The notes under the pieces were generated by a model that saw only the letters and a list, made by a program, of their open reading frames with translations, was not told the DNA's origin and searched no databases. The position numbers were made by a program, and so were the translations under genes. A stretch of 7,381 nt of DNA. It comes from Methanobrevibacter sp. (GTDB lineage: Archaea; Methanobacteriota; Methanobacteria; Methanobacteriales; Methanobacteriaceae). Where the stretch lies: NCBI GenBank assembly GCA_009777005.1, contig WRMT01000153.1, forward strand, positions 1-7,381. Direction: 5' to 3'. Below are positions 1-6,268 of this stretch, piece after piece (within the stretch, counting starts at the first letter, position 1; the number at the start of each line of letters is the position of its first letter).

Positions 1-30
1 AAAATTTATTTAATTTCTAATAAAATCTAA

Positions 31-69
31 TTCAATAAAATTAATTTTAATAAATATTATCTTATTGAA
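31..69. repeat. short inverted repeat
   Basis: The arms ttcaataa (31-38) and ttattgaa (62-69) are perfect 8-base complements around a 23-base spacer. They lie just before the candidate TATA box at 78-86. No T-run follows, so this is not a convincing terminator. It may be a protein-binding site or chance in AT-rich DNA. Confidence 0.25.
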
Positions 70-77
70 AATTATAC

Positions 78-86
78 TTTATATAA
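78..86 (+). promoter_or_regulatory. candidate TATA box for the membrane glycosyltransferase gene
   Basis: TTTATATAA matches the methanogen box A consensus TTTATATA. Transcription would begin about 25 bases downstream, near 105-112, leaving a leader of about 150 bases. A weaker TATA-like stretch (tttataatta, 131-140) would give a leader nearer 100 bases, so the choice between them is open. The sequence is so AT-rich that such matches also arise by chance. Confidence 0.35.
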
Positions 87-251
87 TTTCTTATATTTTA
101 AATAAATTACATATTATTAGCTTTACAAGATTTATAATTAAAAATAGATACAAATTATAAAAACAAACAAACATCTTGCTAAAATTATCATTTGTTAGAA
201 AAACAAAACCATGACAATACATGAAAAAAGCTATTGTTCTCTTTTAAAACT

Positions 252-255
252 GGAG
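252..255 (+). promoter_or_regulatory. ribosome binding site that decides the gene 1 start
   Basis: GGAG matches the anti-Shine-Dalgarno core. It ends one base before the ATG at 257, which is too close, but seven bases before the ATG at 263, which is normal spacing. This favours 263 as the start. Confidence 0.6.
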
Positions 256-262
256 CATGAAA

Positions 263-2392
263 ATGTCTAAAAAACAATCATTTACTAATAAACAGATACT
301 TAACAACAGCTGTAAAAAGGAAGTAAAATCTTTTATTAGAAAAAATAAGATTGATTTAATATTTATTTCTTTAATAGCTATTTTTACATTGATAATTGTT
401 TATTTATTAATCAATATTAATAATCAATTAGGTATATACTGCTCTGATGTTTTCATATACTTGTTAAATTCCCTTAATTTTGCAGGTTATTCAATTGGAA
501 CTAGATCAACAATGTATTTATCCCCAATTATTTGTTTTTTAACCTCTTTAATTTTTAAAACTGGTTTTATTAACCAAGTTGCAATATTTACAGTAACAGG
601 ATTGTTTTTTCCAATAGCTTCAATAGGATTATATTTGCTTTGTAGACTACATCTTAATAAACTCATTAGTCTTTTTGCAGCTTTTTTATTCATTAATTTT
701 TCATTGAATATTTTATGGGCAGCTAATGGTTCTTTAGATATACCTGCAATAGCTATTTCCATTTGGATAATGTATTTTTCTGTGTTAGCTGTGGATAAAG
801 ATCCTAAATATTTTACAATAGCTTTTCCTCTTTTTGTAATAGGGTTTTTCACACGATACACAGTAGGATTTATATTACCCTTAATGATACTATATATATT
901 ATTTAAAATTGATTTATTCAATAAAATCAAATTAATTTTTGATAAAAAACTATTTAAAAGAAATATTAATAATTTAATCAAATCAAAATCATTTAAATAT
1001 TCTACTATTGGAATTGTTATAGCTACTGGAATTTTAACAGCAGTTTTAAGCGTATTGTTAAAATTTGGCTCTAATTTAACTTTCATCAGTCAAACTCAAG
1101 ATGTGATTTCTGGTGGTAAAGGTTCAACAATTGATCCCGGATTTAACCCTGATTCATTGTTTTATTTAACAAATCTTCCAAATTTTATTTCTTCAACTAA
1201 AATTAGCTTCGATGGACCAATTCCTATTTTAGAGGATCCTACCTTATTATCATATTTTATCCTTGGATTGATAATTTTAGGATTTTTATTTTATATTTCT
1301 AAAATACTTATTAAATTAAAAAATAGAAATATAATTGATAAAAAAGAAGAACAAAGTGTTAGTGTTAAAATAGCTAATGAAAAAGAAAATATCGACGTTG
1401 AAATACCTACTTCAAATAAATATTCACGAAAATTTCATAAGATACTGCCCATTGAAATAGCATATATCAAAATTATAGGAGTAGCTATGCTTTCTGTAGT
1501 TTTAATAGCTACCTATAAAGAAGTATCTTCAGTTATTAGTGAAGTTTTATTTTTGATAAATATTTTATTAGTTTTTAATATTTTAAATAAATATTCTATT
1601 AAAGACTTAAATTTCAATTTATCAATGTTTTCATGGTTTATAGTGTATTTAATCTTCTTTAGCTTTACTAATATTAAAGTAGATAGATATTTTATAACTG
1701 TGATGCCCGTGATTGCATATTTTGCTGCATATTCTCTTAATTTCTTAATTAATGAAATAAATAAAATAAATTTTGTAAAAAATAATCTTTTCATAAAATT
1801 AAATATTCCTTTTAATTCAAATAAACTATCAAATTCAAAAACACCTCTAAACACAAACAAACTATCAAATTTAAATAAGTTATTTAAAATATTTAAACAA
1901 GATAATGAAGATAGTCCAGTAAATGAGAGTGTAATAAATAACATGAAAACAGAACAAAATACTCTTGCAAATGAAAAAATAATAGCTAATGAGAAAATTA
2001 AAGAAAGCAAATGCATAGACGATGATAATTCTCAAAAATCAATTTTAAGCATAACCCTTCCTATTATATTGATAATAATATTTTTAATGTCTACATTTAC
2101 TCACTTAGAAACCATACCTACAAAAAATGATGTAATACAAGATCCAATCAAAGCATCTGAATGGTTAATGAGCTATGATCCTGATTATGATTCAAAAGTT
2201 ATTTGGACACATAATCGCAGATATTATGCATGGTACCTTAAAACTAATGTTTCAGGAGCATATGAAACAGATTTACCTAAATTAAAAGAAAATAATGTTT
2301 CATATCTTATTTTTAATAAATACATTCTTATTGAAAATTATACTTTAATTAAAAGCTATAATCATGTTTATATTTACAAAAAAATCCTATAA
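263..2392 (+). CDS. multi-pass membrane glycosyltransferase, GT-C fold, GT39/PMT-like
   Basis: Probable integral-membrane glycosyltransferase of 709 residues that would move a sugar from a lipid-phosphate carrier onto an acceptor on the outer face of the membrane. About 13-14 hydrophobic helices are visible, the first near residues 30-52 and the last near 594-616. The first outer loop carries D62-x3-Y66, placed where GT39-type enzymes keep their catalytic acidic residue. A DRY (474-476) followed by FITVMP, just before a helix, matches the late RY...P motif of the family. After the last helix comes a soluble tail (about 630-709) with WLMSYDPDYD and YYAWYLK, a layout I associate with methanogen members. 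Oddly, about 95 hydrophilic Asn/Lys/Ser/Glu-rich residues (about 499-593) separate the last two helices and contain a 12-residue duplication. ATG 263 is preferred over ATG 257 on ribosome-site spacing. The fold is fairly sure; donor and acceptor are unknown. It stands alone, with a terminator before the next gene. Confidence 0.85.
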   Translation: MSKKQSFTNKQILNNSCKKEVKSFIRKNKIDLIFISLIAIFTLIIVYLLININNQLGIYCSDVFIYLLNSLNFAGYSIGTRSTMYLSPIICFLTSLIFKTGFINQVAIFTVTGLFFPIASIGLYLLCRLHLNKLISLFAAFLFINFSLNILWAANGSLDIPAIAISIWIMYFSVLAVDKDPKYFTIAFPLFVIGFFTRYTVGFILPLMILYILFKIDLFNKIKLIFDKKLFKRNINNLIKSKSFKYSTIGIVIATGILTAVLSVLLKFGSNLTFISQTQDVISGGKGSTIDPGFNPDSLFYLTNLPNFISSTKISFDGPIPILEDPTLLSYFILGLIILGFLFYISKILIKLKNRNIIDKKEEQSVSVKIANEKENIDVEIPTSNKYSRKFHKILPIEIAYIKIIGVAMLSVVLIATYKEVSSVISEVLFLINILLVFNILNKYSIKDLNFNLSMFSWFIVYLIFFSFTNIKVDRYFITVMPVIAYFAAYSLNFLINEINKINFVKNNLFIKLNIPFNSNKLSNSKTPLNTNKLSNLNKLFKIFKQDNEDSPVNESVINNMKTEQNTLANEKIIANEKIKESKCIDDDNSQKSILSITLPIILIIIFLMSTFTHLETIPTKNDVIQDPIKASEWLMSYDPDYDSKVIWTHNRRYYAWYLKTNVSGAYETDLPKLKENNVSYLIFNKYILIENYTLIKSYNHVYIYKKIL
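1814..1885 (+). repeat. 36-bp tandem duplication inside the glycosyltransferase insertion
   Basis: Similar 26-base blocks at 1814-1839 and 1850-1875 are offset by exactly 36 bases. They encode NSNKLSNSKTPL followed by NTNKLSNLNKLF. The duplication keeps the frame and lies in the hydrophilic loop before the last membrane helix, which suggests recent loop growth by slippage. Confidence 0.6.
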
Positions 2393-2409
2393 AATCATAT
2401 AGTTATGAA

Positions 2410-2449
2410 CTAATTGAAATAATTATTTTAAAACAATTAGCTTTTTTTT
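2410..2449 (+). terminator. hairpin plus T8 terminator of gene 1
   Basis: The arms ctaattg (2410-2416) and caattag (2434-2440) pair perfectly across a 17-base loop. A C and then eight Ts (2442-2449) follow. It begins 17 bases after the gene 1 stop. Archaeal termination depends mainly on the T-run, so the Ts alone may be enough. Confidence 0.6.
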
Positions 2450-2488
2450 AGCTATTGGTTGGAATAACTTATTTGAGTAAAAAATTTT

Positions 2489-2495
2489 TTTATAA
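2489..2495 (+). promoter_or_regulatory. candidate TATA box for the GT4 gene
   Basis: TTTATAA follows an A-run (2479-2484) that could serve as a BRE. A start about 25 bases downstream, near 2518, gives a leader of about 30 bases to the ATG at 2551. A promoter here would exclude the TTG at 2455 as the start codon. Confidence 0.4.
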
Positions 2496-2550
2496 TTTAA
2501 AATATAATGAATTAATAAATAAACTAATAAAAAATATTTATGGTGTCAAA

Positions 2551-3741
2551 ATGGATATTTTACACGTTGTCCCCTCATTTTATCCTTGTTTAAGTGCAGG
2601 AGGAGTAGTTAATGCTTCTTATCAGCTATCTAAAAAACAAGTTGAAAGAGGAAATAAAGTTTCTGTTTTTACAACAGATAGCTGTAAAAACCGTTTAAAA
2701 CTTGAAAAACATTATGATGTTAATGTTAATGGAGTAAACACTTATTACTTTAAAAATTTATCAAATCACCTAAAATCATCATATTTAATAGACACTCCCT
2801 TTGCAATGCCCTTTAAAACAAGTGAAATAATAAAAAATTACGAAATATTGCATATCCATGAACATAGACACTCATTAGCTATTATAGCTATTCATCATGC
2901 TCTTAAAAATAATAGTCCTTATGTCCTTCAAGCTCATGGATCAGTTCTGCCTTTTTTTCAAAAAGAGTCTCTTAAAAAAATTTTTGATAAAATATGGGGG
3001 TTTAAAATTCTTCATAATGCTTCAAAAGTCTTAGCATTAACTGAAGTTGAAAAAAAACAATATTTAAAAATGGGTGTAAAGGAAGAAAATATTGAAATTG
3101 TTCCTTTAGGTATAAACCTCACAGAATATAACAGTTTACCTTCAAAAGGGAAATTTCGCTCAAAGTTTGCAATAGCTAATGAAGATAAATTAATTTTATT
3201 CATTGGAAGGATTCATAGAATTAAAGGATTGGAACTCTTAGTAAAATCATTTAAATTATTAAAATATGATTTAAAAGATGAATTAAATAATTCTAATTTA
3301 AAATTAGCTATTGTTGGACCTGATGATGGTTTTTTAGAAGAATTAAATAAACTTATCCAAAAGTTAAACTTAAAAGAAGACATAATATTAACAGGACCTT
3401 TATTTGAAGAGAATAAAAAATCAGCTATTGTTGATTCAGATATTTTTGTAATGCCTTCTAAATATGAATCATTTACAACCAGTGGACTTGAAGCTATGGC
3501 TTGTGAGAAACCATTAGTTTTAACAAAAAATAACCATATTAATACTTGGGTAAATAATAATGTTGGATTTTCATGTGATTATGATGAAATAGATCTTGCA
3601 AATTCTATTAAAAAGCTATTAATTGATGAAAAACTAATTAAAAAGTTTGGAAAAAGTGGCAGAAAATTAATTGAAGAAAAATACAATTGGAATTCTGTAG
3701 AAAAGCAAATAAAGAACATATATGACATTATTTTGGAATAA
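2551..3741 (+). CDS. GT4-family glycosyltransferase (GT-B fold)
   Basis: Predicted cytosolic, retaining glycosyltransferase of 396 residues that would use a nucleotide-sugar to build a surface glycan or glycolipid. The N-terminal Rossmann half begins ILHVVPSFYP with the glycine turn SAGGVV (15-20), as is typical of GT4. HIHEH (101-105) and AHGS (128-131) line the usual active-site region. The C-terminal half has GRIHRIKG (219-226), matching the GR...KG donor-phosphate loop, and an E-x7-E motif (E306, E314) within PSKYESFTTSGLEAMA. Length and motif order are normal and nothing essential is missing. The frame stays open upstream to a TTG at 2455, but those 32 extra residues do not resemble the family, lie directly after a terminator and would include the likely promoter. 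The GT4 homology proper starts at the ATG at 2551, with GGTG (2542-2545) five bases upstream. Sugar specificity cannot be read from the sequence. Confidence 0.92.
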   Translation: MDILHVVPSFYPCLSAGGVVNASYQLSKKQVERGNKVSVFTTDSCKNRLKLEKHYDVNVNGVNTYYFKNLSNHLKSSYLIDTPFAMPFKTSEIIKNYEILHIHEHRHSLAIIAIHHALKNNSPYVLQAHGSVLPFFQKESLKKIFDKIWGFKILHNASKVLALTEVEKKQYLKMGVKEENIEIVPLGINLTEYNSLPSKGKFRSKFAIANEDKLILFIGRIHRIKGLELLVKSFKLLKYDLKDELNNSNLKLAIVGPDDGFLEELNKLIQKLNLKEDIILTGPLFEENKKSAIVDSDIFVMPSKYESFTTSGLEAMACEKPLVLTKNNHINTWVNNNVGFSCDYDEIDLANSIKKLLIDEKLIKKFGKSGRKLIEEKYNWNSVEKQIKNIYDIILE

Positions 3742-3789
3742 ACCCAAATTAAATCTCTCCAATTAATACTTGAATTAGAAACACCCATT

Positions 3790-3829
3790 TGATAATTTTT
3801 ATCTTAATAATTTTTAACTTATTTTATCA
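3790..3829 (+). terminator. weak T-rich terminator region after the GT4 gene
   Basis: Two T5 runs (3796-3800 and 3811-3815) lie inside a short inverted repeat, tgataa (3790-3795) with ttatca (3824-3829). This is the first T-rich stretch after the GT4 stop, about 50 bases downstream. The assignment is tentative. Confidence 0.25.
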
Positions 3830-3872
3830 TTATTAAATTGTGTCAAAGTTTTAAACTCATGAAAAAAATATT

Positions 3873-4072
3873 CAACATAATATATAACTCCTAATTATAA
3901 TACATATATTATAATCAAGACATATAATTCTTAATAGTAATATATATTTCATAATTACAATACATAATTCCGAATAAAGATACATATCACATAATAAAAA
4001 TATATAATTCCCAATTAAGATATATATCACATAATTAAGATATATATCACATAATTAAGATATATATTTATC
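3873..4072. repeat. ten-unit 20-bp tandem array with 40-bp higher-order pattern
   Basis: Exactly ten 20-base units run end to end, starting at 3873, 3893, 3913, 3933, 3953, 3973, 3993, 4013, 4033 and 4053. Units 8 and 9 are identical (aattaagatatatatcacat), and unit 10 matches them for its first 15 bases. Most units begin AAT and have an ATA/TATAT core. Their ends alternate: units 1, 3, 5 and 7 end in a ctcc/ttcc-like form after ATAA, and units 2, 4, 6 and 8 end in ATAT..CAT-like forms, so the basic unit was once 40 bases. Unit 9 breaks the alternation, consistent with a recent single-unit duplication. There are almost no G residues. It fills the middle of the 660-base spacer between the GT4 and zinc-ribbon genes. 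Function is unknown. Confidence 0.85.
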
Positions 4073-4295
4073 ATTTGGATATGGAGCTTCAATGAAAATA
4101 TTTGATAAGAGTTAAAATTTTGGCAACATCTCATATTTTAATTAGATTTTAAATATCCCCTATTTTAAATAAATTTTTATGGTAATGTTTAAATTAAATG
4201 AGATTATATATTTATTATATAAAAATTAATTGATTAAGTTGATTTATTAATCTTTACAAAAATTTTTATAAACTTTAAAAAATCTTTGATTAAAT
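4073..4295. other. remaining AT-rich spacer, no supported gene
   Basis: This is the rest of the 660-base spacer, between the 20-bp array and the dyad at 4296. Apart from the nested inverted repeat at 4218-4270 it holds only a seven-codon frame with a good ribosome site (GGAG 4083-4086, ATG 4092, stop 4113-4115). The same frame stays fairly open with isolated stops at 4113, 4143 and 4230, so it might be the worn remains of a gene. No family is recognisable. Confidence 0.3.
4218..4270. repeat. nested inverted repeat (possible hairpin)
   Basis: Perfect outer arms tataaaaatt (4218-4227) and aatttttata (4261-4270) enclose perfect inner arms gattaa (4232-4237) and ttaatc (4247-4252) with a 9-base loop. 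Together they could fold as an interrupted stem of 16 pairs. The left arm overlaps a strong TATA-like run (4211-4224), so this could be the leader or operator of a longer zinc-ribbon gene transcript. All pairs but two are A:T, so stability would be low. Confidence 0.35.
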
Positions 4296-4326
4296 AAAGT
4301 TAGAAAATCTCGATTTTCTAAACTTT
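4296..4326. repeat. strong inverted repeat upstream of the zinc-ribbon/NERD gene
   Basis: The arms ttagaaaat (4300-4308) and attttctaa (4313-4321) pair perfectly around the 4-base loop ctcg. With one bulged base the pairing extends to aaagt / acttt (4296-4326), about 13 pairs. The decamer aaactttaaa occurs at 4270-4279 and again at 4320-4329, overlapping the right arm. It lies about 25-55 bases upstream of the candidate TATA box at 4353, a reasonable place for an activator or operator site. There is no T-run, so a terminator is unlikely. Confidence 0.5.
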
Positions 4327-4352
4327 AAAGAAGTTTAATGTTAAAACAATTA

Positions 4353-4360
4353 TTATAAAT
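4353..4360 (+). promoter_or_regulatory. candidate TATA box for the zinc-ribbon/NERD gene
   Basis: TTATAAAT follows an A-rich BRE-like stretch (ttaaaacaa, 4341-4349). The predicted start near 4380-4385 gives a leader of roughly 20-30 bases before the cluster of ATGs at 4402, 4405 and 4414. Confidence 0.4.
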
Positions 4361-4401
4361 ATTTATTAACTATCCAATAATTACAAACAAACTATTAATA
4401 A

Positions 4402-6249
4402 ATGATGATTAATATGAAAGTAGTATCATGTAGGAACTGCGGTGCTAAATATCAATTAAATGATAATGAAAATGTTAGGGAGTATGAATGTTCTGCTTGT
4501 GCTGGAGATTTAGAATTTTTAGAAGGCTATCCTTCAATTTCATCAAAAAAAAGTACTTCAACCCCTAAAGATGATTTAAATGATTCTGAATTAGCGTATT
4601 GTACTAACTGTGGACTTAAATATCGATTAGACTGCAAAGAAGATATAAACGATTATGAATGTTCTAGTTGCTATGGAGATTTAAGATATACTAATGAAGA
4701 ATATAACAAAGAATTAGATTATAGCAGAAACCAAGTTGAGGACAATACTTCTGAAAATGAATTAGCTACTAGTTCAGACAAAGAAGAAGTTCCAAATATT
4801 TCGGCTGAAAATCAAGGAGTTGCAAACATTGCAGCATCCGAAACACAGAAAGAATCAAAGTTACGAGAATCTCTCAAAGGAGAATTTCTAAATAATGTAG
4901 ATAAAAAATATGCGGAAGAAAAAGCCTCAGTAGCTACTAAAAGTAGCTATGAAAAAGTTGAAAAAGTTCCTAAATCTGAAGATATTGATGTTGATTCTAA
5001 AAATATTAAATTCCTGAAAAAAACAAATAAAACTGATTTAAAAAAGAGTGCCATTAAAAATAAAGAAAAGGAAACAAAAAAACCAGATGAAAAAGAAACA
5101 AAAGACAAAAACAAACAAGAAACAAAAAAACCAACTGAAAAAAAACCAAAAAAACAAGAAACAAAAGACAAAACCAAACAAGAAACAAAAAAAACAGACA
5201 AACAAAAGACAAAAGACAAAACCAAACAAGAAACAAAAAAACCAGATGAAAAAGAAACAAAAAAACCAGACAAACAAGAAACAAAAGACAAAACCAAACA
5301 AGAAACAAAAAAATCAGATGAAAAAGAAACAAAAATAGATGTTAAAAAATCTTTTAAAATGAAGAAAAAGGATGAAAAGAAAACAGCCGAAAAAAAATCC
5401 ACACAAAAAATTCAAAAAGAGGAAACATCTGCTAAAGATAAATCAGCTGAAAATTCTAAAAAATCATCAATTCCAGATAAAAAATCAAAAACTGATAAAC
5501 GTGACTTAGTTGTTAATCCTAAAATTAAAAACAAAAGATATCATGATTTTTTCATAGAAATCGGCCTCATAATTGTTCTTGTCGGAGTAATAGATTTAGT
5601 TTTAACACAATGGAGAGCATTCAGTATTGTGTTTGTTATAATAGGAATTATTGTTTTTATCATTGGTTTGATTTTAAACAAACAACATGGGGATTCTAAA
5701 GAAAGGGAAAAATTAGTTAGAGAAAAATTACTTACCCTCCCTAAAGACTTTTATGTGCTTTCATATGTTAAGTTACCTGATACAGATTCAGGAATTGATC
5801 ATGTTGTAATTGGTCCAACAGGAATATTTACAATATTTACTCAAAAATACAAAACTAAAAACAATAAAAGAAAACCATCATTAGCTATAGCTACATATTC
5901 CTCATTTAAAAATGAGGACCTTGATATTAACAGAAAAACTATCTTAAATTTTGATAAAAAAGAAAAAATTAAGTTTGAAGATAATAATGATGTAAAACAA
6001 AAATCTATTCAATTAACTAAAAATTTAATTGAATATTTAGGTGAAAATGGTTTAAATAAATTCTATATTGAACCTCTTGTTTGTTTTATTAACAAAAAGG
6101 TATCAATCATTAATATCGTTTTAACTGATGAAGATTTGTTTTTAGAAGAATTATTAACAAAAATATCTAATGAAAAAACGAAACTAGATTATACAACACT
6201 TAATAAATGTGCTACATTATTATCTGAATATAGTGCAGAATCTTCATAA
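4402..6249 (+). CDS. double zinc-ribbon, K/E/T-rich linker, membrane hairpin, NERD-domain protein
   Basis: No established function; 615 residues. Two N-terminal zinc ribbons share one design: C10-x2-C13...C30-x2-C33 and C67-x2-C70...C87-x2-C90, each CxxCG.KY.L...YEC..C.GDL, so one arose by duplication. Residues about 100-375 are hydrophilic; N220-K311 use only K, E, T, D, P, Q, N and S. Two helices (387-402 and 407-425), separated by only a few residues, form a membrane hairpin with basic flanks, so both termini should be cytosolic. From about 434 follows a NERD-like domain with LP..FYVLSYVKLP, SGIDHVVIGPTGIF (D466) and a later Q533. Where active NERD domains have I-E-x-K, this protein reads I478-F479-T480-Q481, so nuclease activity is doubtful. 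The start is uncertain: ATG 4402, 4405 or 4414; 4414 has a weak TGAT ribosome-like site. Possible roles include nucleic-acid binding at the membrane or scaffolding. NERD assignment is from motif recognition. Confidence 0.8.
   Translation: MMINMKVVSCRNCGAKYQLNDNENVREYECSACAGDLEFLEGYPSISSKKSTSTPKDDLNDSELAYCTNCGLKYRLDCKEDINDYECSSCYGDLRYTNEEYNKELDYSRNQVEDNTSENELATSSDKEEVPNISAENQGVANIAASETQKESKLRESLKGEFLNNVDKKYAEEKASVATKSSYEKVEKVPKSEDIDVDSKNIKFLKKTNKTDLKKSAIKNKEKETKKPDEKETKDKNKQETKKPTEKKPKKQETKDKTKQETKKTDKQKTKDKTKQETKKPDEKETKKPDKQETKDKTKQETKKSDEKETKIDVKKSFKMKKKDEKKTAEKKSTQKIQKEETSAKDKSAENSKKSSIPDKKSKTDKRDLVVNPKIKNKRYHDFFIEIGLIIVLVGVIDLVLTQWRAFSIVFVIIGIIVFIIGLILNKQHGDSKEREKLVREKLLTLPKDFYVLSYVKLPDTDSGIDHVVIGPTGIFTIFTQKYKTKNNKRKPSLAIATYSSFKNEDLDINRKTILNFDKKEKIKFEDNNDVKQKSIQLTKNLIEYLGENGLNKFYIEPLVCFINKKVSIINIVLTDEDLFLEELLTKISNEKTKLDYTTLNKCATLLSEYSAESS
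5059..5335 (+). repeat. low-complexity coding repeat (K/E/T linker), nearly T-free strand
   Basis: The + strand here is almost all A, C and G with only a handful of Ts. A block of about 32 bases (acaaaagacaaaaccaaaca and what follows) recurs near 5098, 5161, 5210 and 5281; the 5161 and 5281 copies are identical over 33 bases. The blocks encode (K)DKTKQETKK with variable spacers, so the linker grew by unequal duplication of whole codons. With almost no T on this strand, stop codons are rare in every + frame, which explains the open but meaningless overlapping frames. Confidence 0.8.
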
Positions 6250-6250
6250 G

Positions 6251-6257
6251 TTTTTTT
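6251..6257 (+). terminator. T7 run directly after the zinc-ribbon/NERD gene
   Basis: Seven Ts begin two bases after the stop codon, and more T-rich sequence and the first hairpin of the downstream repeat array (6261-6316) follow at once. This is a likely archaeal T-run termination zone. Confidence 0.5.
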
Positions 6258-6268
6258 ATTTTTAAATT

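Noticed and set aside
211..270. Upstream frames ATG 211 (19 codons, overlapping the gene 1 start) and ATG 221 (8 codons, MKKAIVLF)
   Set aside because: Neither has a ribosome site; in this composition short frames are expected by chance. Translational coupling is possible but unsupported.
487..1086. 199-codon antisense open frame inside the membrane glycosyltransferase
   Set aside because: Shadow of a clearly real gene; no domain, no ribosome site or promoter in its favour. The same holds for the frame at 1513-2016.
3012..3788. Short antisense frames 3012-3203 and 3579-3788 over the GT4 gene and its 3' spacer
   Set aside because: They overlap conserved GT4 motifs, have no recognisable product and no initiation signals.
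3873..4072. CRISPR array
   Set aside because: The 20-base units are contiguous with no unique spacers, and no cas genes are present.
3873..4072. Replication origin (Orc1/Cdc6-binding repeats)
   Set aside because: Known archaeal origin boxes carry G-rich cores; these units are nearly free of G, and no orc1/cdc6 gene is nearby.
4947..5402. Long antisense frame and several overlapping frames (5038-5301, 5054-5332 minus; 5048-5338 plus) within the K-rich linker
   Set aside because: They result from the near absence of T on the + strand, which removes stops on +, and give Phe/Leu-only or Lys/Gln-only proteins with no family resemblance.
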